A stretch of 64,000 nucleotides of DNA from PALSA-693 sp963702305 (GCA_963702305.1 CAVPBX010000007.1:310001-374000), one strand, 5' to 3'; positions 44,972 to 54,934 are shown, numbered from the stretch's first letter. The notes: generated by a model not told the origin, from the letters alone. Program-made: numbers and translations.

Positions 44972-46644
44972 ACGTTGGTCGGGCCGGCGTTGGCCACATA
45001 GGCCACATACCGCTGCGTGGACGCCGCCGACTGGCTCACCACCGCCGACACCGACGTACCCGACGGGGCGTGCGCCACCAACGCACCCGTGGTGGAGTCG
45101 TACACCCAGATCCCATACGGCGTCGGACCCACGTCCTGATTCGCAGTCGCCGTCAAGACCACCGACGCCCCCACCGCCGGAGTCGCCGACGACGCCGACA
45201 AGCCCACCGCATACCCATTGGTCGCCACCACATAGCTGAACTGATCCGCCACCCCCGTCGCGCTGGTCCCCGCCGACGAGGTCACCGTCACATCCACCGC
45301 GCCCGAACCAGCCGGCGCCACCGCCGTGATCGACGACACCGAGCTCACCTTGAAACTCGCCGCCGGCACCGTCCCGAAACTCACCCCCGTCGCCCCCGTG
45401 AAATTCGTCCCCGACACGGTCACCGACGTCCCCCCCGCCGACGGACCCGACCCCGGCGCCAACCCACTCACCGACGGGACCCCCACCGGAGTTGCACCCG
45501 AGCAGGGCAGCGAGCCGCTATCGAGGGTGGCCCCGCTGGTGGAGAGGAACTGGTAGCTGAGACCGGACGAGTGGAGCACCATCTCGAGCGCACCGAACTG
45601 GGTGTTCTGCTGCACGGCTGGGAACGGCGCAGCTTGGGTGCCGAAGGCGTTGTGGTCCGCCCCCCCGGTTCCCACGATGATCTCCGCGGTACCCGTCGAC
45701 GACGGGTACCCCTTGGCGTCCATAGGGCTGAAGCGCTCGTAATAGTGGTCGTGCCCGGCCAGGACCGCGGCGGCGTGGTACTGGACCGCGTCGGCCCACA
45801 ATGCGTCGAGGGTGCTGTCGTTGCCGGCGGCCCCCGACGCCCAGGCCGGGTTGTGTTGCTCCACGAGGATGCACTGGCCCTGGTGCAGCTGCAGGTCGTG
45901 CCGGAACCAAGTTTCCTCCGGGGAGCCAACCCCGCAGCCGCCAATGCCCGCACAGATGGTGTCGAGGGCGACCACGTGCCAGGTGCCCCCGTTGACTGGG
46001 ACGTCGAAGCCGTACCAGTCGTTTGACGGGCCGGTGACGCTGGCCGGCAGGTCACCAAGCCCCCCGGATCCGGAGCCGAAGTACTTGAAGTAGGTCGTGG
46101 CGGTCCAGCTGAACGCGCCGCAGGTGTCACACTCGACGACGTCGCCGTAGTCGTGGTTTCCCGGCACGGGGTGGACCACGATGCCGGGCACCTCGGCGGC
46201 GGTCTGGATCTTGCCCCAAGACGCCCCATAACCCTGCTGGTACTGGGTGAGGGTTGGCTGCTGACCCTCGGTCGTGGAATCCAGGTACTGCTCGTCGCCG
46301 ATCGGCAGCAAGTACTGCGGATGCAGGGCCACGACCTCCTTGGCGGTGGCGGCCTGCTGGCAGGTCGAAGGGTCGGTCCCTGCGAAGTTCGAGTTCGCCG
46401 GATCGCAGGCGATGTCACCGGCCGCCACGACCACCGGATCGGGTTTCCCGGTCGCGGCGGCAACGAGTGACGGCGTCGCGGCCTGCGCGAGAGGCGCCTG
46501 GGCGGCCAGGACGAGCGCCACCACCGCTGGCACGGCCAGGATCGAGAACCACCGTGAAGCCGCGCCGCGTCGCGCTTGGTTGTGCGAAGACCGCTGCCCT
46601 GGTCCCACGAAATTTGCTCCTTCATCGATGCCGTCTTCCGACAT
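44363..46644 (-). CDS. Secreted metallophosphoesterase with two identical IPT/TIG-containing units, frameshifted
   Basis: From ATG 46644: signal peptide ending 'LAAQAPLAQAATP', then a calcineurin-like phosphoesterase with 'AAGDIACDP', 'GDEQY', 'PGNHDYGD' and 'AGHDHYYERF'. Two 190-aa units follow, each an IPT/TIG domain ('GTSVTVSGTNFTGATGVSFG') plus a second beta-sandwich ending 'PVTVTW'. The literal frame stops at 44851 in the second unit; there the C-run is 6 bases (44861-44866) against 7 in the first copy (45430-45436), so one C is missing. Corrected end is 44363, about 760 aa. Resembles secreted purple-acid-type or Ig-decorated phosphatases. Confidence 0.82.
44371..45480 (-). repeat. Direct duplication of about 570 bp inside the metallophosphoesterase gene
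   Basis: The sequence from 44371 recurs from 44940 (offset 569 because one C is lost). Apart from that C the about 540 bp compared look identical, so the duplication is very recent or maintained by conversion. The offset in an intact gene would be 570 bp, 190 codons. Confidence 0.9.
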
Positions 46645-46828
46645 CGTCCGTCTGCCCACCCGAAACGTTACTCTCCAATTGCCCCGGAGGGCCACGCGGT
46701 GGCCGAAACAGGAAATCACCGCGCCGTCGAAGGGCGTCAAGGCCGCAGTAGGGTCCGGGTGCATCGCGTCTCGGAGGGACCACCGGATCTACCGGTTTAT
46801 CAAGCGCCATGAGGCGCTCGCAGGGGTC

Positions 46829-47401
46829 GTGGGGCGCCTCAGCGAATCGCTAACCGAGTCGTCCAGGTCGCCCGCGGCGCGGCTCCTGGCCCCGTTGCGG
46901 CAGCGTCTGGGCGCCCGGATGACCTCGAGCGACGTCCTGATGGTGGTGGACCACTTGCAGGCACGCGGCGTCGAGCTCTATATCGCCGGAGGGTGGGGCG
47001 TCGACGCCCTCGCCGGCCGCGAGACCCGCCCCCACAACGACCTGGACGTGGTCTTGCATCGCTTCGACCGCGACGAGCCAGTGGCCAGCGGCGTCCTCAA
47101 CGGGCTCGGCTTCCCGGTCGTCGAGCGCACCCACGAAGGCAGCTGGATGCCACGACGCACCTGGCTCGACGACAAGGCCGGTCACCGCGTCGACCTCGTC
47201 GACCTGGATTGGGATCGGCTGCGGGACGCGCTGGCGCCGGCCGAGGAGCTGACCGCACTGGTCTACACCGAAGGGACAATCGATGGCCGGGTGGTGCCCT
47301 GCCTGTCCGCGGCGGTCCAGCGCCTCTGCCGGCGCGGCTACGGACCTCGCCCCGTCGACCGCCACGACCTCGCCGTCCTCGATGAGGTGGCTGGCGACTA
47401 G
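46829..47401 (+). CDS. Nucleotidyltransferase (aminoglycoside/lincosamide adenylyltransferase-like)
   Basis: About 190 aa. 'LYIAGGWGVDALAGRETRPHNDLDVVL' holds the GG(W/S) and DxD motifs of the NTase fold; 'HRVDLVDLDW' and 'YGPRPVDRHDLAVL' are as in small actinobacterial aminoglycoside nucleotidyltransferase-like proteins. Resistance is not implied. The start is uncertain: the family usually has an Arg-rich N-terminus, seen upstream of ATG 46919, so GTG 46829 is chosen; a TAGGGT-GTG leaderless pair at 46749-46761 in another frame suggests a longer, frameshifted gene. Confidence 0.75.
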   Translation: MGRLSESLTESSRSPAARLLAPLRQRLGARMTSSDVLMVVDHLQARGVELYIAGGWGVDALAGRETRPHNDLDVVLHRFDRDEPVASGVLNGLGFPVVERTHEGSWMPRRTWLDDKAGHRVDLVDLDWDRLRDALAPAEELTALVYTEGTIDGRVVPCLSAAVQRLCRRGYGPRPVDRHDLAVLDEVAGD

Positions 47402-48417
47402 CCGACGATCCCCAGTGCCAGCAGCGCCTCGGCGATCTGGACGGCGTTGAGGGCCGCCCCCTTGCGCAGGTTGTCACCGGACACGAACAGGCTGAGCCCC
47501 CGCCCCGAGTCGTCGCTGTAGTCGGGGCGCACCCGGCCGACCAGGCAGGTGTCGCCCCCGGCCGACTCCAGGGGCGTCGGCACGTCGACGACCTCGACGC
47601 CAGGGGCGCGGCCGAGCAGCTCGAGGGCCCGGGTCGGCGTGATGGGCCGCTCGAAGGTGGCGTTGAGCGCGAGCGAATGGCCGGTGTACACCGGGACCCG
47701 CACGCACGTCACCGACACCGCCAACTCCGGCAGCTCCAGGATCTTGCGGCTCTCGTTGCGGAACTTGAGCTCCTCGACCGTCTCGTCCCCCTCGAAGGCG
47801 CCGGCATGGGGCAGCACGTTGAAGGCGATCGGCCCCGGGAACACCGACGGGGGCGGGAAGTCGAGGGCGCTGCCGTCGTACGCCAACGCCGCGGACTTGT
47901 CGCCCACCGCCCGGACCTGCTCCTCCAGCTCGGCCGTCCCGGCCAATCCGGCCCCGGACACCGCCTGATAGGTCGAGCCCACCAGCCGCAGCAGTCCGGC
48001 CTCGGCGTGGAGGGGCGCCAGCACCGGCATGGCCACCATGGTGGTGCAGTTGGGATTGGCGACGATGCCCTTCGGTATGCGGTCCAGGGCGTGGGCATTG
48101 ACCTCCGGCACCACCAACGGGCAGTCCGGGTCCATGCGCCACGCCGAGGAGTTGTCGATGACGACGGCGCCCGCGGCGGCCACCTTTTCACCGAATTCCC
48201 TCGATGCCGACGCCCCCATCGAGAACAGCGCCACGTCGACACCCCGGTGGTCGGCGGCCGCCACGTCCTCCACCACCACGCCGTCGAGGCTGCGCCCCGC
48301 CGAGCGGGAACTGGCGAACAGCCGCAGCCGGTCATGGGGAAAATGACGGGTCTCGAGCACCGAACGCATCGCCGCCCCGACCTGGCCGGTGGCGCCGTAC
48401 ACCCCGACGGTCAGCAT
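47398..48417 (-). CDS. asd: Aspartate-semialdehyde dehydrogenase
   Basis: 339 aa. NADP motif 'GATGQVGAAM' at 9-18, active-site Cys in 'ANPNCTTMVAM', and 'GHSLALNATFERPI' with the catalytic His. It reduces aspartyl phosphate to the semialdehyde for Lys, Met, Thr and diaminopimelate. Starts directly after the aspartate kinase stop, and its own stop shares the CTAG at 47398-47401 with the convergent nucleotidyltransferase. Confidence 0.95.
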   Translation of the reverse strand: MLTVGVYGATGQVGAAMRSVLETRHFPHDRLRLFASSRSAGRSLDGVVVEDVAAADHRGVDVALFSMGASASREFGEKVAAAGAVVIDNSSAWRMDPDCPLVVPEVNAHALDRIPKGIVANPNCTTMVAMPVLAPLHAEAGLLRLVGSTYQAVSGAGLAGTAELEEQVRAVGDKSAALAYDGSALDFPPPSVFPGPIAFNVLPHAGAFEGDETVEELKFRNESRKILELPELAVSVTCVRVPVYTGHSLALNATFERPITPTRALELLGRAPGVEVVDVPTPLESAGGDTCLVGRVRPDYSDDSGRGLSLFVSGDNLRKGAALNAVQIAEALLALGIVG

Positions 48418-49636
48418 CTACTCGCCCTCCAACTTGAACGCCCGGTGCAGGGCGACGACCGCCTTCTCGGCCACGGCGGCGCGCACCACGCAGGTGAGGC
48501 GGATCGACGAGGTGGAGATCATCTCGATGTTGATGCCCTCGTGCGACAGCACCTCGAACATGGTCGCCGACACCCCCGGGTGGGTCTTCATGCCCGCCCC
48601 GATGATCGACACGGTGGCGATGTCCGGGTCGGCCGTCACCGCCTGGGCCCCGATCTCCGGCTGCAACGACCGGCTCACGTCGGCCGCCGTGGCCAGATCC
48701 CCGTGCGGCACCGTAAACGAGATGTCCGTGGTGCCCGCCTGCGAGACGTTCTGCTCGATCATGTCGACGTTGATGGAGCAGTCGGCCAGGGCCCGGAAGA
48801 GCCGGGCCGCGATGCCGGGGCGGTCCGGCACGCCGGTCACGGTGAGCTTGGCCTCGGAGCTGTCCGAGACCACGGCCGAGATGATGGCCTGCTCCATTTC
48901 GGGGTCCTCCTCCTCGATCCAGGTGCCCGGCTCCCAGGTGAACGCCGAGCGCACGTGGAGACGGACCCCGTGGTTGCGGGCGAACTCCACCGAGCGCATG
49001 GCCGGCTTGGGGCACCCCGCCGCGCACATCTCCAACATCTCCTCGAAGCTGATCCGCTTGAGCCGGCGGGCCTCGGGCACCACCCGGGGGTCGGCGGTGA
49101 AGACCCCGGACACATCGGTGTAGATCTCGCAGGCGTCGGCGTCGAGGGCCTGGGCCAACGCCACCGCGGTGGTGTCGGTCCCGCCCCGACCCAGGAAGGT
49201 GACGTCGCGTTCGGTGGACACGCCCTGGGCGCCCCCGACCACCGGGACCCGGCCCTCGTCGAGGGCGTGCGCGGACGCGGTCGGCCCGGATGTCGACGAT
49301 CTTGGCCCGGGTGTGATCGGTGTCGGTGATGATGCCGGCCTGGCTCCCGGTGAAGCTGTCGGACGGGATGCCCAGGTCGTGCAGGGCCATGCACAGCAGG
49401 GCCATCGCCTTGCGCTCGCCCGCGGTGATCAGCATGTCCATCTCGCGGCCGGGGCGGGTGTCGGAGACCTGGGCGGCCAGGTGCAGCAGCTCGTCGGTCT
49501 CCTTGCCCATGGCGGACACCGCCACCACCACCTGGTGGCCCCGCCGCACCGTCCGCGCCACGTAGTCGGCGACGGTGCGGATGCGGTCGGCGTCCCCGAC
49601 GGACGTGCCGCCGAACTTCATCACCAGCCGGGCCAC
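48418..49636 (-). CDS. lysC: Aspartate kinase, frameshifted
   Basis: From ATG 49636: 'MKFGGTSVGDADRI' kinase N-terminus, 'VVAVSAMGKETDELL', 'GSQAGIITD'. The literal frame then breaks near 49262-49272 (expected 'ALDEGRVPVVGG' appears one frame over) and the remainder, 'FLGRGGTDTTAVALA' and two ACT domains, runs to 48418. One extra base explains it; corrected length about 405 aa, the family norm. Feedback regulation through the ACT domains is expected. First gene of a lysC-asd operon. Confidence 0.9.
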
Positions 49637-49700
49637 GACGGACCAGGCTACCAGCGGGCCTTCGGGCTCCCGCCGCGTTTCCCGGCGCCGGGGCCGCGGC

Positions 49701-49706
49701 TAGCTT
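49701..49706 (+). promoter_or_regulatory. -10 box (TAGCTT) of a leaderless promoter
   Basis: Ends 8 bp before GTG 49715 of the membrane-anchored cyclophilin. Confidence 0.5.
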
Positions 49707-49714
49707 GTTCCGCC

Positions 49715-50599
49715 GTGCCGTCCGACAAGCGAGCCCGCCAGCGCGCCGGAAAGTCGACTCGGCAGGCCCAACTTCGCCAGGCCCAGCAGCGCCGCCGGCG
49801 CCGCACCCGGGTGGTGCCGGTGGTGGTAGCGGCCATCGCCTTGGCCCTGGTGGGAGCCATCTACAGCGCCACCCAGGGCGGCAGCAAGAAGGTGTCGACC
49901 TCGTCGTCGACGTCCACCACGGCCGTCGGGTCGTCCACCACGGCGGTCGGGTCGTCCACCACCGCCGCGACCGCCACGCCGCCCACCGCGGCCCCGGCCA
50001 TCGGCGGCACGCTGACCGCGGCCACCACCTGCCCCAAGCCCGACGGGTCGTCCCCCCGCATCACCACCTTCAAATCGGCGCCGCCCAACTGCCTCGACCC
50101 GGGCAAGAAGTACACCGCCACTTTCGTCACCAACGAGGGGAACGTGGTGGTCGCCCTCGACACCACCAAGACCCCGATGACGGCCAACAACTTCATCGTG
50201 CTGGCCCGCTACCACTACTACGACGGCTCGGCCCTGTTCCGCACCGACACGTCGATCGACATCATCCAGGGCGGCGGGCCCCACACCCAGAGCGCGTCGG
50301 ACCCCGGCCCCGGCTACACCATCAAGGACGAGGGGTCCGGGTACAAGTACACCGCCGGCGATCTCACCATGGCCCGCACGTCGGCGCCGAACAGCGCCGG
50401 GTCGGAGTTCTTCTTCTGCGCGGGGGCGGCGTGCTCCAGTCTCAATGGCCAGGGCACCTACGTCACGTTCGGCCACGCCACCACCGGCTTGGCCGTGCTG
50501 CAGAAGATCCTGAGCCTCAACGAGAACACGGCCGGCGGCCTCGGCGGCGCCCCCAGCCAGCTCGTCATCGTCAAGTCGGTCACCATCACCGAATCCTGA
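49715..50599 (+). CDS. Membrane-anchored cyclophilin-type peptidyl-prolyl isomerase
   Basis: 294 aa. Arg/Gln-rich cytosolic start, one transmembrane helix ('VVPVVVAAIALALVGAIYSA'), a Ser/Thr linker and an extracellular cyclophilin domain ('NEGNVVVALDTTKTPMTANNFIVLARYHYYDG', quoted in part; 'GSEFFFCAGA'). The usual catalytic Arg segment 'FHRI' is here 'FRTDT', so activity may be reduced. Followed by a second, shorter cyclophilin gene. Confidence 0.86.
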   Translation: MPSDKRARQRAGKSTRQAQLRQAQQRRRRRTRVVPVVVAAIALALVGAIYSATQGGSKKVSTSSSTSTTAVGSSTTAVGSSTTAATATPPTAAPAIGGTLTAATTCPKPDGSSPRITTFKSAPPNCLDPGKKYTATFVTNEGNVVVALDTTKTPMTANNFIVLARYHYYDGSALFRTDTSIDIIQGGGPHTQSASDPGPGYTIKDEGSGYKYTAGDLTMARTSAPNSAGSEFFFCAGAACSSLNGQGTYVTFGHATTGLAVLQKILSLNENTAGGLGGAPSQLVIVKSVTITES

Positions 50600-50630
50600 T
50601 CCCTACCCCCGCTCGTTAGGAGCCGCTCCC

Positions 50631-51186
50631 ATGACCACCCCCTGCCCCGCCGTCGACGGCTCCAGTCCCAAGCAGCAGCAGTTCGACGGCCCGCCGCCGA
50701 CGTGCATCGACGCGTCGAAGCGCTACACGGCGACGATGGTGACCTCGGAAGGGACGATGAGCATCGCCCTCGATCCGCTGGCGGCGCCGGTCACGGTCAA
50801 CAACTTCGTGTTCCTGGCCCGGTACCACTACTTCGACGGGGTCGATCTTTCACCGCATCATCCCCGGCTTCGTGCTCCAGGGCGGGGACCCCACCGGCAC
50901 CGGGCGGGGCGGCCCGGGGTACCGGTTCGCCGACGAGTTGCCGGCGGCCGGCCGTTACGAGCTCGGCTCGCTGGCCATGGCGAACGCCGGCCCGGACACC
51001 AACGGCAGCCAGTTTTTCGTGATCAGCGGGCCGTCGGGGATCCGCCTGCCCCCGCAGTACTCGCTGTTCGGCAAGGTCGTCGCCGGCCTCGACGTGGTGG
51101 CGACCATCGACGCCATCGGCACCTCGTCGGGCACGCCCAAGGAGACCGTCACCATCGAGTCGGTCACCATCACCGAAGCGGACTGA
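50631..51186 (+). CDS. Cyclophilin-type peptidyl-prolyl isomerase, frameshifted
   Basis: ATG 50631 with AGGAG upstream. 'TSEGTMSIALDPLAAPVTVN' and 'FVFLARYHYFDGV' start the domain; the literal frame then goes wrong at 50844-50846 and the rest ('FHRIIPGFVLQGGDPTGTG', 'NGSQFFVISG', 'LFGKVVAGLDVV') is in the next frame to 51186. One inserted base explains it; about 184 aa corrected. Unlike its neighbour it keeps the catalytic Arg ('FHRI') and lacks a membrane anchor. Confidence 0.82.
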
Positions 51187-51277
51187 GCCAGGCGCCGGCG
51201 GCCGGGGCCGGCGGTCGCCAGCGGCGGCCGGGGCCGGGGGGCCGGCGGCCCAGGGCCGCGCGGTCGCTCGGGCGCGA

Positions 51278-51362
51278 ATCTCGGCGTAACTGGGGAATCT
51301 CGGCGTCCACTACGACGTGTGGACCACGATTTCACACCGAGATTCTCCGATTACGCCGAGAA
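51278..51362. repeat. 29-bp imperfect inverted repeat with an internal direct repeat
   Basis: Arms 51278-51306 and 51334-51362 match at 24 of 29 positions; each arm holds two ATCTCGG(C/T)GT-like boxes. Situated between convergent genes in a GC-rich spacer. Could be a terminator, a protein-binding site or a small mobile-repeat remnant. Confidence 0.6.
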
Positions 51363-51419
51363 GCTCACCAGGACGCAGGATCGGCCGGGGCCGCCGGCGA
51401 GGGTGGACGCCCTCCGCCC

Positions 51420-52106
51420 CTAGCGGCCGGCGAGCGCGGCCAGCCCCGCCGGGGCCGGCCGGCCGTCGACGTAGACGGTGACCCCGCCGGCGCCGGCGGC
51501 CCGCCAGCTGCCGTCCGGGTCGCGGATCAGGGCGGTGCGCTCGTCCACCGCGGCGATGCGCAGGTGACCAGTGGCCAACTGCACCGTACGGTGGGCCTTT
51601 TCCTCCGACCAGGTGTCGTAGTGGGGCAGGACCGCCAGATGATCGATCAGGCCCAGGCCCAAGGTGAGGGCGCCGCCCCGGGGATCGACCATGGGGTCGC
51701 CCAGCACCATCGCCCCGGCCGAGGAACCCGCCACCACCGCCCCGTCGTGCCAGGCGGCGACGAGGGCCGCCCAGACCGGGCTGTCCTTGAGGACCGAGCG
51801 CAGGTGCAGCGGTGAACCACCGCCGAGGTACACGAACCGGGCGGCCCGCACCGACGCCACCGCGTCCGGGTCCTCGGCGTCGCGCCGGTTGAGCACCATG
51901 AGGCCCCGGGCAGTGGCGCCCATGGCCGCGAACCACTTCCCCGCCGTGTCGACCGCCCGCTGCGGATGCTCGTAGGCGGCGGCCGTGGGCAGCACCAGGA
52001 CCTCGGCCCGACCGCTGGCCTCCCACAGCTCGACGTCGAAGGTGCAACCGTCGGTCCATTCGGCTCCGCCGACCAGCGCGATAGGCCCGGCTCCGTCGCT
52101 GCTCAT
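51420..52106 (-). CDS. Peptidase S51 (cyanophycinase/dipeptidase E-like)
   Basis: 228 aa. Nucleophile elbow 'GSSAGAMVLGD' preceded by 'YLGGGSPLHLRSVL', the pattern of family S51. Such enzymes cleave Asp-containing dipeptides or cyanophycin. ATG 52106 (MSSDGAGPIALVGG) starts at the first family residue. No cyanophycin synthetase is near. Confidence 0.86.
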   Translation of the reverse strand: MSSDGAGPIALVGGAEWTDGCTFDVELWEASGRAEVLVLPTAAAYEHPQRAVDTAGKWFAAMGATARGLMVLNRRDAEDPDAVASVRAARFVYLGGGSPLHLRSVLKDSPVWAALVAAWHDGAVVAGSSAGAMVLGDPMVDPRGGALTLGLGLIDHLAVLPHYDTWSEEKAHRTVQLATGHLRIAAVDERTALIRDPDGSWRAAGAGGVTVYVDGRPAPAGLAALAGR

Positions 52107-52129
52107 CGGCCGCTCACCGTAGCGGCCGG

Positions 52130-52178
52130 CGGCAACAGGGTTCGGCGGCAACAGGGTTTGACGGCTACAGGGTTCGAC
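52130..52178. repeat. 16-bp tandem repeat, three copies
   Basis: 'cggcaacagggttcgg'-like units repeat with a 16-bp period (acaggg at 52135, 52151 and 52167), directly upstream of the peptidase start and before the mutase gene. Confidence 0.75.
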
Positions 52179-52312
52179 GGGTGCACCTGGCCGTTCGCCT
52201 GGCACACCCGTCGCGTCACCCCGGGGTGGCGGTCCCCTTCTCCGCTGCGCCGGCCATGGTAGCGGGCCGGCGACCAGCAAGCACGAGGGACGTCGAGTGG
52301 GAGAATGGGACC

Positions 52313-54331
52313 ATGGCCGAGGACCCGAGCGCCGCCGCCCCAGCCGCCACCGGAGCCCGATTGCCGACGCCCGATCAGCCGTGGGTGATGCGGACCTACT
52401 CGGGCCACTCCACGGCGCGGGCATCCAACGAGCTGTACCGCACCAACCTGGCCAAGGGGCAAACCGGACTGTCGGTGGCCTTCGACCTGCCCACCCAGAC
52501 CGGTTACGACCCCGACGCCCCCGAGGCCACGGGCGAGGTCGGCAAGGTCGGGGTCCCCGTCGTCCACCTGGGGCACATGGCCGAACTGATGGACGGCATC
52601 CCCCTCGACCGCATGAACACCTCCATGACCATCAACGCCACCGCCGCCTGGCTCCTCGCCCTCTACGTGGCCCAAGCCGACGACACCGGCGTCGCCCGCC
52701 CCCATCTCGCCGGCACCACCCAAAATGACATCGTCAAGGAGTACCTGTCCCGGGGCACCTACATCTTCCCGCCCGCCCCCAGCCGGCGCCTCACCGTCGA
52801 CACCATCGCCTGGACGGTTCGCCACGCCCCGAAGTGGAACCCCATCAACGTGTGCAGCTACCACCTGCAAGAGGCGGGCGCCACCCCCGTGCAGGAGCTG
52901 GCGTTCGCCCTGGCCACGGCTATCGGCGTCGTCGACGCGGTCCGCGACTCAGGCCAGCTGACCGCCGAGGAGTTGCCGGCGGTGGTGGGGAGGATCTCGT
53001 TCTTCTGCAACGCCGGCATCCGCTTCGTGGAGGAAGCCTGCAAGATGCGGGCGTTCACCGCCATGTGGGATCGACTGGGCGCGGAGCGGTGGGGGGTCGA
53101 GGACCCCAAGCTGCGCCGATTCCGCTACGGCGTGCAGGTCAATTCGCTGGGCCTCACCGAGCAGCAGCCGGAAAATAACGTGCCCCGCATCGTCCTCGAG
53201 GCCCTCGGCGTCACCCTGTCACGCCGCGCCCGGGCCCGGGCCCTCCAGCTGCCGGCCTGGAACGAAGCGCTCGGGCTGCCGCACCCCTGGGATCAACAAT
53301 GGTCCCTCCGCATCCAGCAGATCCTCGCCTACGAGACCGACCTGCTCGACTACCCCGACATCCTCGACGGCTCCCACGTGGTCGAGGCCCGCACCGCCGA
53401 ACTGGTGGAGGCGGCCGGCGCCGAGCTGGACGAGATCCTGGCCCTGGGGGGCGCCTTCGAGGCCATCGAGGAGATGAAGTCCCGGCTGGTCGCCAGCCAG
53501 TCGGCCCGGACCCGGCGGATCGAGTCCGGGGACCTGGTGGTGGTGGGCGTCAACCAGTTCACCACCACCGAGGCCTCGCCGCTCGGCGGCGACGAATCGA
53601 TCCTGCGGGTCAATCCCGCCGTGGAGGCCGAGCTGATCGAGGGGGTGGCCCGCTGGCGGTCCGCCCGGGATGCCGCCGCCGTCCGAGCCGCGCTGGACGA
53701 CCTGCACCGCGCCGCGACCACGCCCGACACCAACCTCATGCCGGCGACGATCGCCCTGGCCCACGCCGGCGGCACCACGGGCGAATGGGCCGGCGCCCTC
53801 CGAGAGGTGTGGGGCGAGTACCGGGCGCCGACGGGGGTCGGCGCCACCGCCCCGACGATCCCCCGCGACGAGCTGCGCGCGGCCCGCGAGCACGTCGGGC
53901 GCATCGCCGCCGGCGGCGGGGCCCCGCCCCGGTTGCTGGTGGCCAAGCCCGGGCTCGACGGGCACAGCAACGGCGCCGAGCAGATCGCGGTCGCGGCCCG
54001 CGACGCCGGCTTCGAGGTCATCTACCAGGGGATCCGCCAGACGCCCGAGCAGATCGCGGCAGTGGCGAGGGACGAGGACGTCGACGTGGTCGGTCTTTCG
54101 ATTCTCTCGGGCAGCCACCTCGACCTGGTGGCCGAGGTGCTGCAGCAACTGCAGGCCGCCGGCGTCGAGGCGCCCCTGGTGGTGGGGGGCATCATCCCGC
54201 CCGAGGACGCCGCCCGCCTCACCGCCGCCGGGGTGGCGGCGGTCTACACCCCCAAGGACTTCCAACTCGGCCGCATCATGGCCGACCTGGCCGATCTGGC
54301 GGACAAGGCCCTCGGGACGGCTGGCAGATAG
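52313..54331 (+). CDS. meaA: MeaA-type B12-dependent acyl-CoA mutase (ethylmalonyl-CoA mutase-like)
   Basis: 672 aa single chain with both domains. Substrate barrel: 'RTYSGHSTARASNELYR', 'FDLPTQTGYDPDAP', 'GTTQNDIVKEYLSRGTYIFP'. C-terminal B12-binding domain: 'LDGHSNGAEQIA' (DxHxxG, His as cobalt ligand), 'LSILSGSH' and 'VVGGIIP'. Length and the 'TYSGHS' start match protein MeaA/ethylmalonyl-CoA mutase better than the approx. 730-aa methylmalonyl-CoA mutase alpha chain ('RQYAGFS'). ATG 52313 with GGAG upstream; the upstream frame extension is not conserved. Confidence 0.88.
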   Translation: MAEDPSAAAPAATGARLPTPDQPWVMRTYSGHSTARASNELYRTNLAKGQTGLSVAFDLPTQTGYDPDAPEATGEVGKVGVPVVHLGHMAELMDGIPLDRMNTSMTINATAAWLLALYVAQADDTGVARPHLAGTTQNDIVKEYLSRGTYIFPPAPSRRLTVDTIAWTVRHAPKWNPINVCSYHLQEAGATPVQELAFALATAIGVVDAVRDSGQLTAEELPAVVGRISFFCNAGIRFVEEACKMRAFTAMWDRLGAERWGVEDPKLRRFRYGVQVNSLGLTEQQPENNVPRIVLEALGVTLSRRARARALQLPAWNEALGLPHPWDQQWSLRIQQILAYETDLLDYPDILDGSHVVEARTAELVEAAGAELDEILALGGAFEAIEEMKSRLVASQSARTRRIESGDLVVVGVNQFTTTEASPLGGDESILRVNPAVEAELIEGVARWRSARDAAAVRAALDDLHRAATTPDTNLMPATIALAHAGGTTGEWAGALREVWGEYRAPTGVGATAPTIPRDELRAAREHVGRIAAGGGAPPRLLVAKPGLDGHSNGAEQIAVAARDAGFEVIYQGIRQTPEQIAAVARDEDVDVVGLSILSGSHLDLVAEVLQQLQAAGVEAPLVVGGIIPPEDAARLTAAGVAAVYTPKDFQLGRIMADLADLADKALGTAGR

Positions 54332-54358
54332 GGACGGCTGGCAGGTAGGGAGGGCCGC

Positions 54359-54934
54359 TCAGCCGCAGGCCAGCCGGAGGTCCCGGCGGGCCTCCTCCAA
54401 GTGCTTGCGGACAGTGCCATCGGCGATGCCGAGGGCGCCGGCCGCGTCGTGGACCGGCAGCCCGGCCACCAGGCACATGACCGCGCAGGCCCGCCGCTTG
54501 GGGGGCATGGCCGCCAGGGCCGCCTCGACATCCACTGCGGTCACGGCGGCGGCTTCCGTCGGGGATGCCGACGGCGCGGCCTGGCGTTCGCGTGCCGCCT
54601 CGGCGGCGTGCTCCAGGCCCCGGAGCAAGCGGCGCTGGCCCCGCCAGAGGAGCCGGAACCCGGTCGTGTACACGTACCCGGGAGGGTTGGGCCCGTTTCG
54701 CACCCGGCGCCAGTGCACCAGGGCCCGGGCGAAGGCCTCCTGGGCCAGGTCCTCCGCCGTGGCCGCGTCGGCGCCACCCAGGCGGAGGGCCCGCACCAGC
54801 CGGCGGTAGTGGGTCTGATAGCAGTCGACGAAGTCGGAGGTGGCGAGGACCCCCTCGCCCACCGCGCCGGCGGCGTCAGGTACCTCGGAAGCGTCGGGCG
54901 GACCGGCCTGCACCGCCCCCATGCTGGCACCCAC
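54359..54934 (-). CDS. ECF-type RNA polymerase sigma factor
   Basis: 191 aa. Sigma-2 region 'AEDLAQEAFARALVHWRRV' and sigma-4 helix-turn-helix 'LPVHDAAGALGIADGTVRKHLEEAR' are clear. An N-terminal acidic extension of about 30 residues precedes sigma-2. It starts 9 bp after the end of a membrane protein gene (54944-56083), its probable regulator. Confidence 0.9.
   Translation of the reverse strand: MGASMGAVQAGPPDASEVPDAAGAVGEGVLATSDFVDCYQTHYRRLVRALRLGGADAATAEDLAQEAFARALVHWRRVRNGPNPPGYVYTTGFRLLWRGQRRLLRGLEHAAEAARERQAAPSASPTEAAAVTAVDVEAALAAMPPKRRACAVMCLVAGLPVHDAAGALGIADGTVRKHLEEARRDLRLACG

Noticed and set aside
46829..47401. Antibiotic-resistance gene
   Set aside because: Only the general nucleotidyltransferase fold is recognisable; such genes are common in actinobacteria without a resistance role.
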